Source of the DNA: JBBSDP01 sp038240605
Lineage (GTDB): Bacteria > Planctomycetota > Phycisphaerae > Tepidisphaerales > Tepidisphaeraceae
Direction: 5' to 3'
Length of the DNA stretch: 64,000 bases
NCBI GenBank assembly: GCA_038240605.1
Contig: JBBSDP010000008.1
Location: 52,834-116,833 of the forward strand
Below, one piece after another: positions 18,348-27,411 of this stretch (within the stretch, counting starts at the first letter, position 1; each line of letters begins with the position of its first letter). The position numbers and the translations under genes were made by a program. The notes under the pieces were generated by a model. That model worked only from the letters and a program-made list of their open reading frames with translations. It ran no database searches and was not told the origin of the DNA.

Positions 18348-18797
18348 ATGCTGACCCGCCCCATCCTCATGGCCTGCCCGCGCATCTCTCCGGAGTGGGA
18401 ACTGGCGGCCCTGCGTGCCCTGATGAAGCCGCAGCTCAAGGGGGCGATCCTCCACCGACCCGCGCACCAGCATTGGCCTGCTGATGCCGCCGACCGCTTA
18501 CGGCTCGTTCGCCATGCGATCTTCGACCGCATCGGTTTCGATCCCAACCCGCACCTTCCGCCCGACGGCGACTATCACCTGGTGTGCGGCGTCCATCCAC
18601 GGGACTCAGCCCCCGCACGCGCCTTCTCCCTGGCGCTCTCCCGGCAATTCGCCGGCATCTGGTTTGTGCTCGGCCACCACTGCATCCGCGACGGCCAATT
18701 CTGGCGTCGCCGCCACGGCACGCAGCTCCGTCTCGCGCCGGCGACCAGCATCCACCTTCCCCGCGCCCTTCGAACCGCGCTGCGGGGTTGGGTGTAG
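18348..18797 (+). CDS. Hypothetical protein
   Basis: The frame shows the G/C third-position bias of neighbouring genes and encodes about 149 residues from ATG 18348 (or 142 from ATG 18369, MACPRISPEWELAAL). The product has a compact helical start (ELAALRALMKPQLKGAIL) and a centre with DYHLVCG and FAGIWFVLGHH. No known family is recognised and there is no signal peptide. It lies after the LysM terminator and 35 bases before yjbQ, so the two may be co-transcribed. Confidence 0.55.
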   Translation: MLTRPILMACPRISPEWELAALRALMKPQLKGAILHRPAHQHWPADAADRLRLVRHAIFDRIGFDPNPHLPPDGDYHLVCGVHPRDSAPARAFSLALSRQFAGIWFVLGHHCIRDGQFWRRRHGTQLRLAPATSIHLPRALRTALRGWV

Positions 18798-18832
18798 GTG
18801 CGACCCGTGCGAATGACCGCAGCAAGAACACC

Positions 18833-19264
18833 ATGAACCATACTCCCATCCAGACCGAATCGATCGCGACGCGCTCGCGCAGCGAGATGATCGACGTCAC
18901 CGAGATCGTGCAGGATTACGTGACGCGCCAGGGCGTGGTCTTCGGCTTCGCCTATGTTTACGTCCCCCACACCACGGCCGCCATCACGATCAACGAGAAC
19001 GCGGACCCGGACGTGAAACTCGACCTCTTGCGCAAGCTTGATGAACTGGTCCCCAAGTCTGAGCCCTACTACCGCCACGACGAGGGAAACAGCGACAGCC
19101 ATCTGAAGGCGTCGCTGGTCGGCAGCAGCGTCACCGTCATCATTGAACAGGGACGGCTGGTGCTCGGGCGATGGCAAGGAATCTATTTCTGCGAGTTTGA
19201 CGGCCCCCGCCGCCGGGACCTGCTCATCAAGTTTCTCGACCTCACGCCCCCGCCTCCGCCTTAA
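18833..19264 (+). CDS. yjbQ: YjbQ-family (UPF0047) protein, thiamin-phosphate-synthase-like
   Basis: The 143-residue product matches the YjbQ/UPF0047 family, single-domain proteins for which weak thiamin phosphate synthase activity has been reported. Conserved blocks are VPHTTAAITINENADPDV (about 43-60), GNSDSHLKASLVG (about 84-96) and LGRWQGIYFCEFDGPR (about 108-123). The start is the ATG at 18833, preceded only by a weak ribosome-binding site. The gene converges on a glycoside hydrolase gene with a perfect hairpin between them. Confidence 0.9.
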   Translation: MNHTPIQTESIATRSRSEMIDVTEIVQDYVTRQGVVFGFAYVYVPHTTAAITINENADPDVKLDLLRKLDELVPKSEPYYRHDEGNSDSHLKASLVGSSVTVIIEQGRLVLGRWQGIYFCEFDGPRRRDLLIKFLDLTPPPPP

Positions 19265-19266
19265 GA

Positions 19267-19307
19267 ATGATTCACCACCGAGGCACACTGGGTCTGTGGT
19301 GAATCAT
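19267..19307. terminator. Hairpin between convergent yjbQ and glycoside hydrolase genes
   Basis: ATGATTCACCAC (19267-19278) and GTGGTGAATCAT (19296-19307) form a perfect 12-bp stem around a 17-nt loop. The right arm includes the stop codon of the minus-strand hydrolase. No long T-run flanks either arm, so termination efficiency is uncertain, but the position suits a bidirectional terminator. Confidence 0.55.
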
Positions 19308-20539
19308 CTGCTCGAGAGCGACCCGAACAGGTTGTACAAATCCTTCAAGTACGCGGCGGGGTTCTGGTAGTAAACGTCGGGGGAGACGGGAAGCGTGACG
19401 GTTCGCTCGGCGGCGCAAACGGTCGGTCGGGCCTTGGCGAAATCTCCGACGGCTCGAGCCGCGGGCTTGAGGGAGCCGTCGCCGCGGAAGAGGCCGAACG
19501 ATCGTTCGTGGACGAAGAAATCGCACGGCGGACGGTCCCACAATTCCGGGATGTAATCACCAAAGCACCAGGCAAATGCGCCCAGCGCGCCGACGCGCTG
19601 GAGGCGCGGAAGGACCTGGCGGTAATATTCCGCGCCATCTTCCTCGGAACAGAAAAACTGGTGTAACCGCACGCCGAGCGGCAACTCTACGTCCTGATAC
19701 CCGGATGCCCGATTGGGAATTCGGGTGCAGACGCCAAACTCTTCGTACAGCACACCCCGGTCCGCGAGCGCCGCCGTCAGCGCGCATGTGAACGGGACGT
19801 AGTCCGGGTCGAGCGGATGGCGGGCGAGGCGGTCGTAGATCGAATAGCCGTGCATCACCGACAGGTCAGAAACTTGTGCGGCGTGATCGACGCGAAAGCC
19901 GACGTCGGCGTGGAGCGACACGCCGTGCAGGCCGATGAGGACGGGGCGGGACGGATCGACGAGCTTGATGGTATTGACCATCCGCGCCACCCACGCTCGG
20001 CCGGCATCCGCGCTGGGCGGCTGGCAGAAGAGGTCCGGCTCGTTCCCCAGGCTCCACGCCCAGACCGCCGGGTGATCGCGCAGCTCGCCGCAGACGGCGC
20101 GAAGCTGAAGCTCCTCCGCCTCGAGCACGAACGGCTCGGTGTACATGTTGAAGATCGCGTTGGGCGATGGCGTCCGCCGGCCAAGGCTCACCAGCGGACG
20201 TCCCTCCGCCGGTCGCGGGCGCGGGGAGACGAGCCAGTCGGGCGCCCAGTTGGGGCCGCTCATGTGTCCCGTGAAGAACGTCGGCTGAAGTTTCAGCCCC
20301 AGGTCCGCCGCGGAATCGCACACGCCCCGCAGGTTCCGCAATGCCTTTGCATCGATCCGATCCGGCGACGGCTGAAAGCTCTCCCAGAGGAGGAAGAACC
20401 GCACGTGCGTGAGCCCGATATCGCGGATCATCGCGAACTCTTCGCGCACCTCTCCCGCGTCAAATTCCGCCCACCAGTACATCGCCTTACGGCGCGGCCA
20501 GTAATTCACCCCCATCCAGAACGGATCACCAATTGCCAT
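19304..20539 (-). CDS. Clan GH-A glycoside hydrolase-like protein (GH5/beta-mannanase type)
   Basis: The 411-residue product starts at the ATG at 20539 (MAIGDPFWMGVNYWP). It has a TIM-barrel glycosidase pattern: VNYWPR, THVRFFLLWESFQP, WSLGNEPDL with the acid/base Glu (about 167) following Asn, and VLYEEFGVC with the likely nucleophile Glu (266 or 267). There is no signal peptide, so it is probably cytoplasmic. The exact GH family and sugar cannot be assigned. It lies 25 bases after the phosphatase gene on the same strand, and the two may be one operon. Confidence 0.8.
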   Translation of the reverse strand: MAIGDPFWMGVNYWPRRKAMYWWAEFDAGEVREEFAMIRDIGLTHVRFFLLWESFQPSPDRIDAKALRNLRGVCDSAADLGLKLQPTFFTGHMSGPNWAPDWLVSPRPRPAEGRPLVSLGRRTPSPNAIFNMYTEPFVLEAEELQLRAVCGELRDHPAVWAWSLGNEPDLFCQPPSADAGRAWVARMVNTIKLVDPSRPVLIGLHGVSLHADVGFRVDHAAQVSDLSVMHGYSIYDRLARHPLDPDYVPFTCALTAALADRGVLYEEFGVCTRIPNRASGYQDVELPLGVRLHQFFCSEEDGAEYYRQVLPRLQRVGALGAFAWCFGDYIPELWDRPPCDFFVHERSFGLFRGDGSLKPAARAVGDFAKARPTVCAAERTVTLPVSPDVYYQNPAAYLKDLYNLFGSLSSR

Positions 20540-20564
20540 GTCGTCTCCGATTCTCTCCAAAGCC

Positions 20565-21380
20565 CTATACCCGGCGCAGCTCATCGAGGAGCCGTGCCTG
20601 GGCGGCGGGAGCGGCGGCAAGGAAGGGGACTTTCCCGCCGTCGTAGTTTTTCACGTCGAACGGGAAGACGGGTTCGCCCTGAAGGTTGGTGATCAGGCCG
20701 CCCGCCTCGAGCACGATCGCGGCCGGGGCGGCGATGTCCCAGAGTTTTCCGTTGATCGTCACCGCGCCGTGGGCCACGCCGGCGCCAACCTGAGAGGCCT
20801 CGAGCGCGGCCGAGCCGAGAATGCGGATCTTCCATTCCGTCTGGCCGACCCAGCGCGTCGCCCAGGCCGGGCAGCCCGTGGGCAGAAGCAGGTTGCTGGT
20901 CAGCATGAGCATGCTGGCGTTGTCCATCGGTGTCTGGAGGGCGCGAAGCCGTTGCGTCCCCAGCCAGGCCCCTTCACTCCGTGCGGCGGAATAGACCAGA
21001 TCGCGCGTGACGTCGAAGACCACGCCCAGCAGCGGGCTCCCCTTCTCCAGGAGCCCGATGCAGACCGCGAAGTTCCCCAGGCCCGCGATGAAGTTGTTGG
21101 TCCCATCGATCGGATCGATCACCCACACGCGGCCGCGCGGGTCGGGACATTCGAACGTGATCGCCTCCCCGGTCTCGTTCTCCTCGCCGATGACGCCGTC
21201 GGTCGGAAAGCGCCGCCGCAGCCCGGCGACGATCAGGCGCTGGCTGGCGCGGTCGGCATCGGTGACTGCTTCCTCGTGGCGCTTGGTGAGCCGTCGCACC
21301 TTGCCGTATTGCTCGAGGACGAGCTTCCCCGCCTCGCGGGCGAGTCCGATCGCGTACTGAAGGTCGTGGTTCAATGACAT
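20565..21380 (-). CDS. Inositol monophosphatase family protein
   Basis: The product has the Li-sensitive phosphatase signatures GEENE, WVIDPIDGTNNF (metal-binding Asp residues) and KLWDIAAPAAIVLEAGG. Family members dephosphorylate inositol-1-phosphate, histidinol phosphate or 3'-phosphoadenylate compounds; the substrate is not decided here. The ATG at 21380 (MSLNHDLQYAI) gives the normal N terminus of about 271 residues. The frame is open to 21476, but that part is not conserved in character. The Nudix gene lies just upstream on the same strand. Confidence 0.92.
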   Translation of the reverse strand: MSLNHDLQYAIGLAREAGKLVLEQYGKVRRLTKRHEEAVTDADRASQRLIVAGLRRRFPTDGVIGEENETGEAITFECPDPRGRVWVIDPIDGTNNFIAGLGNFAVCIGLLEKGSPLLGVVFDVTRDLVYSAARSEGAWLGTQRLRALQTPMDNASMLMLTSNLLLPTGCPAWATRWVGQTEWKIRILGSAALEASQVGAGVAHGAVTINGKLWDIAAPAAIVLEAGGLITNLQGEPVFPFDVKNYDGGKVPFLAAAPAAQARLLDELRRV

Positions 21381-21433
21381 GCCGACGAACCTACGCGGCG
21401 ACCGACGCACGGGCAAGGCAAGGCATTCACATT

Positions 21434-22216
21434 TCAATTCCGGATTCCCAATCGGCGCACGATCGCATCGAACCATGGGACGCCGAAGCTCAGCCGGCCC
21501 CAGAGCAGCAGCGACGCGACGGCGACCGGCGTCAGGAGCGGATCGACGATGAACGCTTCAACGGCGTCCCGCGTGGCCGGGAGGGCGACGCTCGTGTAGT
21601 GCTCGTCGCGATCGACCTGTGATTCGATCTTCGCCAGCGTCAGGCGAACGTTCGCCGCGAAGATGATCTCCGGCTGGCGTAAGCCGGGATCTTCGACGAT
21701 CCCCGTGCAGCGGACGTCGGCAATGTCGTTGGGCGCAAGTCCCAGTTCCTCATTCAGCTCGCGGCGCAGCGCCGCGAAAACGTCGGCGCCATCGCCTGGC
21801 TCCATCGCGCCGGCGAAGGGGTGGGTTCGATCGGGGTAATACGCGACCGACGCGTTGCGGCGACCCAGGAGCAGGAATCCATCGGCCGTCAGGAGCGCGG
21901 GGCTGACTCCGACCGGGTTCGCCAGCACCGCGCGGCCGTGGCGATCCGCCAATTCGGGGTGAAGCAGGTTGGTGCCGAGGAAGGGTTTGTAACTCGTCTG
22001 TGAAATCGTCAGGCGCAGGACCTCGCCCGTGACGTCCCACGATTCCCACCGGGCCATCGGACCGTCGAACAACAGAACGTCCCTGCCGTTTGCCCGGGCA
22101 TCCCATACTGCGTCGATCAGCCGTTCTACCTCGGGCAGGAACGGCCGCGACGAAGGCACGACTGACGTGCGGACGTGCGAGGGAGGCCAATTGCCCGCGG
22201 CGAGGACTTTCAGCAT
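21434..22216 (-). CDS. Nudix-hydrolase-like protein
   Basis: The 260-residue product has a Nudix core with GAMEPGDGADVFAALRREL and then NEELGL, which keeps the REUxEE part of the Nudix box. The first glutamate of the canonical GX5E spacing is not clear, so the box may be slightly degenerate. N-terminal residues 1-100 form an extra domain with LLFDGPMARWESW. Eukaryotic Nudt-like and planctomycete proteins have similar layouts. The substrate is unknown. A start at ATG 22216 is supported by compact spacing to the kinase gene upstream. Confidence 0.75.
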   Translation of the reverse strand: MLKVLAAGNWPPSHVRTSVVPSSRPFLPEVERLIDAVWDARANGRDVLLFDGPMARWESWDVTGEVLRLTISQTSYKPFLGTNLLHPELADRHGRAVLANPVGVSPALLTADGFLLLGRRNASVAYYPDRTHPFAGAMEPGDGADVFAALRRELNEELGLAPNDIADVRCTGIVEDPGLRQPEIIFAANVRLTLAKIESQVDRDEHYTSVALPATRDAVEAFIVDPLLTPVAVASLLLWGRLSFGVPWFDAIVRRLGIRN

Positions 22217-22245
22217 GGCAGGATGATAGCGGGGCGTGCGGAGGC

Positions 22246-24504
22246 TTACGCGGTCGACGCCCCGTTGCCGAGGCCATTGCTGTCACCATCGCCATCGCCC
22301 GATGCGGCCAACGGATCGGGCAACTTTTCCGTCGTTGCCACGGTGCCGGCGGTCGCCGTGGGCCGCGGGAGGATCACGTCGGCCGGGAGCGTAACCGTGA
22401 ACGCACTGCCGCGTTCCGCGACGCTCTGCACGTCCAGCGCGCCACCCATGGCATCGACCAGTCGCTTGCAGATCGTGAGTCCCAGTCCGGTCCCCTTGTT
22501 GCGGTCGCGCTCGGGATTGCGCAACTGGAAGAACTCATCGAAGATGTGACGCAGGTGCTCGGGCGCGATGCCGATCCCGGTGTCGGTGACGCGAATGCGC
22601 AGACGACCGTCCGCCAGGTGCTCGGACTCCAGGCGGACTTGTCCTCGTTCGGTGAACTTGATCGCGTTGCCGATCAGGTTGCCGAGCACCCGCGCCAGCT
22701 TGATGCGATCGGCCCGGAGCCACACGGGCTGCGGTGGCGGCGCGCATCGGAAGTCCAATCCCTTCTCGCGCGCCAGCGGCAACAGGTGCCGGTGCTCCTC
22801 CTCCAGGAGGCTGAGAAGTGAGAACTCCGACTCCTGAAGCTCCACTTTGCCCGAATCGAACCGGGCGATGTCCAGCACGTCGCTGAGCAGGTTCACCAGC
22901 GCGTTGGAGCTGGCGTGCAGCTCGCGCGCCAGTTCCGCCACCTCGCCCGCCAGTGCCGGGTTGGAGGCGGTCCGGCGGACCAGTTCCGCCAACAGGCTGA
23001 TCGCGTTGGCCGGCGTGCGGATGTCGTGACTGACGGCGGCCAGGAATCGCGTCTTGCGGACGTTTGCTTCCTCGGCTTCGCGACGCCGCATGTCCAGCTC
23101 GCGCTGCAACTCCTTGAGGGGCGTGATGTCGACGTAGGCGCTGACGGCGCCCGTGACGGTACCCGTGCTGTCGCGGACGGTCCGCGCATCGCCCAGCAGG
23201 AAGACGCGCCGGCCGCCAGGCGCCACGAACTCCAGCTCCTCGTGCTGAACCTCCTGACCGCTGATCGCGGCGCGGAAGACGAGGTATTCGGCCGGCGCCA
23301 GCTCGCGTCCTTCACGGAAAAGCTTCCAGGCGCCGCGGCCCACCTCGGTGGCGACATTCACCTCCGCCGGCACGTTGAAGAGAGTCGCCCCGGCGGGGTT
23401 GAGGCGGACGTCGGTGCCGTCGGCGTTGGAGACGGCCAGGGCCAGCGGCACCGTCCGCAGCACCGTCTCGAATCGCTGTCGCTCGTTCTTGACCGACTGA
23501 AAGAGCTGCGCGGCCTCCAGGCTTACCGAGGTCTGCGCCGCCAGCGATTCCACCAGGGCGATCTGCTCATCCGACCAGTGCGTCTTCTGCCGCGCGTAGA
23601 TCTCCAGCGTGCCGATGGGCCACCCCTGCACGCGCAGCGGCACCGCAAGCACCGCGACCACCGGCTGCCCGACCGCCGGCTGGGGAAGCCGCACGTCCGG
23701 GCGCAGGGCGATGTCTTCCAGGTAGCCGGTACGACCGCGCGAGAGGACCAGCGCGGCGAACGACTGGTTCATCGGGATGACGTCCTCGCGCAGGCCGTCA
23801 GGGCCGAAGCCATGGTGGCAGCGCACGCGCAGCGCGTCCCCCTCCTGCTCGAGGATGGCGGAGGCCGCGGTTGGACCATCCACCAGCAGGCCCAGGGTCT
23901 GGCAGATGCGGGCCATCATGTCGCCGCGGGAGAGCTCCGTCGTCAGCGAGCGCGAGAGGGAAAGCAGCACCTCCAGAGTCTTCTCGCGCCGCTCCAGTTC
24001 CTCGTTGCCGAGCCGCAACTCCTCGCTTTGCCTTTCCAGCTCTTCGGTCTGCGACTGTAACTCTTCATTCTTCCGGGCGATCTCCTCTTCGCGAATGGCC
24101 AAGTCCGCGTTGGCGGCCTCCAGGTCCTGGTTACGGCCCTGTACCCGCCGCTGGGCAACGATCCAAACGTCGGCCAGGATCCCGACGATCACCAGGTCGA
24201 ATACCACCATCGCGCCCGCCAAGGAGTCCCAGTTCGGCGGAACCTGCCTGGCCGATGCCGGAAGCACGATGAGGAACTTGATCATCGTCAGGACGATGAA
24301 GGCCAGCATCGTCAACCACAGCACGATGCGGCTGCGAAACAGCGTGATAATGACGACAGGGACACCGTACCCGATCGGCACGATGTAATGCCGCAGCAGC
24401 CCCAGGCGCAGCAGAGCCATCCCCGCCACCAGCACGACCGCAACGGCAGCCGCCCTCAGATGCGGCGAGTTCAGGATCGAGTTCGTCGGCTTCTCGCGCG
24501 GCAC
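22246..24504 (-). CDS. Membrane sensor histidine kinase with coiled coil, GAF and PAS domains
   Basis: The 752-residue kinase has three to four N-terminal membrane helices (about 16-116), a glutamate-rich coiled coil (about 122-180), a GAF-like domain (about 190-335), a PAS-like domain (about 345-465), HisKA with the phospho-acceptor His493 (VSHDIRTP) and an HATPase domain with NLIGNAIKFTE, DTGIGI and GTGLGL. The Gly/Asp-rich tail is low complexity. All catalytic boxes are intact. No receiver is attached. A CheR-type methyltransferase gene lies 6 bases upstream on the same strand, so the two are probably one operon and one pathway. Confidence 0.92.
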   Translation of the reverse strand: MPREKPTNSILNSPHLRAAAVAVVLVAGMALLRLGLLRHYIVPIGYGVPVVIITLFRSRIVLWLTMLAFIVLTMIKFLIVLPASARQVPPNWDSLAGAMVVFDLVIVGILADVWIVAQRRVQGRNQDLEAANADLAIREEEIARKNEELQSQTEELERQSEELRLGNEELERREKTLEVLLSLSRSLTTELSRGDMMARICQTLGLLVDGPTAASAILEQEGDALRVRCHHGFGPDGLREDVIPMNQSFAALVLSRGRTGYLEDIALRPDVRLPQPAVGQPVVAVLAVPLRVQGWPIGTLEIYARQKTHWSDEQIALVESLAAQTSVSLEAAQLFQSVKNERQRFETVLRTVPLALAVSNADGTDVRLNPAGATLFNVPAEVNVATEVGRGAWKLFREGRELAPAEYLVFRAAISGQEVQHEELEFVAPGGRRVFLLGDARTVRDSTGTVTGAVSAYVDITPLKELQRELDMRRREAEEANVRKTRFLAAVSHDIRTPANAISLLAELVRRTASNPALAGEVAELARELHASSNALVNLLSDVLDIARFDSGKVELQESEFSLLSLLEEEHRHLLPLAREKGLDFRCAPPPQPVWLRADRIKLARVLGNLIGNAIKFTERGQVRLESEHLADGRLRIRVTDTGIGIAPEHLRHIFDEFFQLRNPERDRNKGTGLGLTICKRLVDAMGGALDVQSVAERGSAFTVTLPADVILPRPTATAGTVATTEKLPDPLAASGDGDGDSNGLGNGASTA

Positions 24505-24510
24505 GATCCG

Positions 24511-25437
24511 CTAACTCCTCTCCCGGCAATAGATGGATGGACCGATGGGAGTAAATCCGAATCCCGCGCCGGGCCGCTCGGCCTTTCCCGTCACGAGCAC
24601 GCCACCAGGACGCAGCGCATCGTGAAGCTGAGTCCACAGTTGCCCGACCGCGTGCGGTTGAAGGTAGATCGCCATGTTGCGGCAAAGGATCAGGTCCCAT
24701 TGCCCAGGCTCAATGACGGAGAGGGCATCGGCGGTCCGCCACTGCGGGACCGCCGCCAGCCAGGGGACGATGCGGTATCCCGACCCGTGCGGCCGCAGGT
24801 ACTTGCCCAACAGGTGCGGGGGTACCGCCGCGACGGCAGCCTTGTCGAAGATGCCCGTCGCGGCCGAAGCAGTCGCGGCGGCCCGGCAATCCGTACCCAG
24901 GAGCGTCCGGCGGTGAAGCACGCCCTGCTCGGCCAGAAGGATGGCGACCGAATACAGCTCGGCCCCGTCGGAGCAGCCCACGCTCCAGAGGCGCGCGTCG
25001 CCGTCACGACGGGCCAGTTCCGGCAGCACGCGGTCGCGCAGCGCGTCGAACGTTTCGCTGTCGCGAAAGAAATGGGTCACGCCCAGCACCAGGCTGCCGA
25101 TCGCCTCGCGGGCCAGGTGCGGGGTGCGCTCGACCGCGGCGCGGGCGGCAGCCAGCGACGTCACGCGCAGCGCCCGCAGCACGCCAGGAATCCGACGCCG
25201 CAGCACATCCGGCCGGTAATAGCGGGAGTCGAGGCCGACACGGCGAAACAGCCATCGGAACGACGCATCGTCCTCGAACGAGAGCGGCTCTCCCGTCACC
25301 GCGGGGTTCCGCGACGGCGCGAAATTGATCGCGTAGCGACCGCCGTGACCGAGCTGGCCGGGGAACACCACATGAGCGTCAAGCACTGGGCTGGCGATTC
25401 TCAGCGGGTGCCATGCATTGGCGTGGTTGAATGACAT
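24511..25437 (-). CDS. CheR-type protein methyltransferase
   Basis: The product resembles CheR glutamate methyltransferases. It has the N-terminal helical part (LFRRVGLDSRYYRPDVLRRR), GVTHFFRDSETFD, the SAM loop WSVGCSDGAELYSVA, and LILCRNMAIYLQPHAV. The chemotaxis form of the SAM loop is G-C-S-x-G-E-E-P-Y-S; here one acidic residue is changed. ATG 25437 is chosen, and a GTG at 25443 would add two residues. No chemoreceptor or CheB gene is nearby, so the target may be the partner kinase or another receptor elsewhere. Confidence 0.85.
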   Translation of the reverse strand: MSFNHANAWHPLRIASPVLDAHVVFPGQLGHGGRYAINFAPSRNPAVTGEPLSFEDDASFRWLFRRVGLDSRYYRPDVLRRRIPGVLRALRVTSLAAARAAVERTPHLAREAIGSLVLGVTHFFRDSETFDALRDRVLPELARRDGDARLWSVGCSDGAELYSVAILLAEQGVLHRRTLLGTDCRAAATASAATGIFDKAAVAAVPPHLLGKYLRPHGSGYRIVPWLAAVPQWRTADALSVIEPGQWDLILCRNMAIYLQPHAVGQLWTQLHDALRPGGVLVTGKAERPGAGFGFTPIGPSIYCRERS

Positions 25438-25588
25438 GGCCACGTTGCTCGTGTGACGACGGAAGACGGGAAGACGCTAATTTCGCCTGCGGTGGCCTGC
25501 GCGCCATTTATTGGCCGCGGGTGTCGGTAGCCCACGGTTCTAGTGCGGGGGACGATAACAAAGGAAAGGACGAACCGCCAACCATCCT

Positions 25589-26239
25589 TCAGGCCTGTCC
25601 CAGATCCGAGCGCAGCGCCCGGACGGCCTGGCGGACGCCATCGAGGTGCGGGTTAACGTCCAACGCATGCTCGTAGCACTCAACGGCCTCAGCAAGGCTT
25701 CCCTTGTGGGCGTAACAGTGCCCCATCCCGGACCAGGCGCCGAAATGACAGGGCATGCGCTCGACGGTACGGCGACAGTCCTCGATCGATGCCTCGTAAT
25801 GCTCCTCGAGGTAGTGGGCGATCGCGCGCTGGTTGTAGGCTTCGGCAAAGGATGGGTCGATCTCGATGGCCTTCGTGAAGTGCGCGATCGCGCGATCGAA
25901 GTCGCGATGGTTCAGGGCCTGGGTGCCGTGGCACAGTTCGCGGTTGGCATCGGGCGTCTTGCCGCAACGGAACCAGATCGACCAGAGTGCATGCTCGGCC
26001 ATCTCGTTTGTGACTGCGTCCTCGTGCGTGAGGAGCTGCGCGAGCAACGGAAGGCAGCACTTTCCGCCGACCAGCGACATCGCCAGCGCCGCGACTTTGC
26101 GCGCGTCGTCGTTGTCGCCGGCTACCAGACCTTTGATTTGCTCGAGAGTCCAACGGGTTTGCAGAAGGATCTTCAATCCCTGCACGTCACGCCGCTCCAG
26201 AAGGGGCTGCACCAACTCGATGAACTCAGAGGCATCCAT
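25589..26239 (-). CDS. HEAT-like/TPR-repeat protein
   Basis: Residues 1-90 are helical and HEAT-like (LLERRDVQGLKILLQ, VAALAMSLVGG). Residues 95-215 contain three TPR units (FDRAIAHFTKAIEIDPSFAEAY and repeats with EHYEASIEDC and GSLAEAVECYEHALDVNP). There is no signal peptide. It is an interaction protein of unknown partner. The ATG at 26239 is preferred over a GTG at 26257. The gap 25438-25588 downstream shows nothing recognisable. Confidence 0.8.
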   Translation of the reverse strand: MDASEFIELVQPLLERRDVQGLKILLQTRWTLEQIKGLVAGDNDDARKVAALAMSLVGGKCCLPLLAQLLTHEDAVTNEMAEHALWSIWFRCGKTPDANRELCHGTQALNHRDFDRAIAHFTKAIEIDPSFAEAYNQRAIAHYLEEHYEASIEDCRRTVERMPCHFGAWSGMGHCYAHKGSLAEAVECYEHALDVNPHLDGVRQAVRALRSDLGQA

Positions 26240-26342
26240 CGGAGGCAGGGTGATCACCGCCAGACTTTAGGCGGCTGTCAACCGCCCTTCCACCGTTCAG
26301 CCCGGCAATTGCCCTATTTTAATGATGTGTCCGCAGTGCTGG

Positions 26343-26567
26343 TTAGTAGGCGCCTGGACGGTGCGAGCGGCCGAGTGCCCCCGATTTATCCTGGTCCCCC
26401 GCCGCCGCCTCCGGCGTGAACGGGCTGGCGTAATAGGCGCGGCGCTGCGCCGCATTGGCGTTGAGCGCGCGTGGCTTGTAGCCATCTTCCAATGTCGACT
26501 GGCACCCGGTGGCGATCCCCAGAAGCAACAGGGTGGCGCACCCCCGACTGGCTCGAAAATGTGTCAT
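26343..26567 (-). CDS. Small lipoprotein
   Basis: The 74-residue product has a signal peptide ending in the lipobox LGIATGC, then TLEDGYKPRALNANAAQRRAYYASPFTPE. I associate this GYKPR...RRAYYA pattern with small planctomycete lipoproteins of unknown role. Start ATG 26567 lies in the 69-base divergent region shared with the Yip1-type gene. It is probably a lipid-anchored envelope protein. Confidence 0.75.
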   Translation of the reverse strand: MTHFRASRGCATLLLLGIATGCQSTLEDGYKPRALNANAAQRRAYYASPFTPEAAAGDQDKSGALGRSHRPGAY

Positions 26568-26636
26568 TGCAACTGCACTCCCGGTCCATGACAATACCGT
26601 CGCGGCAGCGAAAAGCCACACCCGGGAACCGCCCTC

Positions 26637-27392
26637 ATGACCCAGAGCCAAGGCCAATCGGAATTTGAAATCGCATCGCTTCGCGTTAAGACGATCAAGA
26701 ATGTCAACCTGATGACGCCCGGCAACGGCACGCCGTGGGAGGACCGCGGTTCGCAGGGCGTGGTGATGGCGTTCCTTCGCACCTGCTGGCGCTCTTTGTT
26801 TGGCCACGCCCATCTGCTGGACCACATCCGCCGGCCCGAGACCACGTCGGAGGCGACGAAGTTCGCCATCGGGTGCGCAATCCTGTGGGCCCTCTCCTTC
26901 GGCATCTGGAACACTTATCGTTACATCCACTTCAACAACGACCCGGCGAACTGGGACCTGGAGGGTTCGCAGTACCTGATGGAGAGCGCCCTCCAGTCGC
27001 TCCTGGTCTTCGTCGTGGTACTGGTGCTGCTGCGCATCATGGTCAAGATGTATCTCCAGTTGATCGCCGGCGAAACCAAGGGCCGCGTCCCGGACGTACT
27101 GGTCCACAACGCCTTCGCCTACTCCCTGGGCCCCAGCCTCCTGGCGCTGGTCCCCGTCGTCGGGTGGGTCCTGGCGCCGATCTGGATCTTCGTTGATCTG
27201 ATCATCGCGGGGCGCAGACGGCTTTACCTGAACAAGGGGGGCGTTGTCACCAACACGATCCTGGTGGTGGCGGTCGCCCTGGCGATCATCGGCGCCCTTT
27301 GGCTCGTCATCTGGATCGTCTGGGTGCATATGGAGATCCCCTTCGCGCCCTCGGTTCAGCCGCACGTGAATCCACCCCCCCGTACCAACTAA
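26637..27392 (+). CDS. Yip1-family integral membrane protein
   Basis: The 251-residue product has about five hydrophobic helices between residues 78 and 235, with a polar N-terminal 40 residues and a proline-rich C terminus. The topology and the central FAYSLGPSLLALVPVVGW resemble the Yip1/DUF1282 domain of bacterial membrane proteins whose function is unclear. It is divergent from the small lipoprotein and is followed 19 bases later by a methyltransferase gene. Confidence 0.75.
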   Translation: MTQSQGQSEFEIASLRVKTIKNVNLMTPGNGTPWEDRGSQGVVMAFLRTCWRSLFGHAHLLDHIRRPETTSEATKFAIGCAILWALSFGIWNTYRYIHFNNDPANWDLEGSQYLMESALQSLLVFVVVLVLLRIMVKMYLQLIAGETKGRVPDVLVHNAFAYSLGPSLLALVPVVGWVLAPIWIFVDLIIAGRRRLYLNKGGVVTNTILVVAVALAIIGALWLVIWIVWVHMEIPFAPSVQPHVNPPPRTN

Positions 27393-27411
27393 CCGCGTGT
27401 TGCCTGGCACC

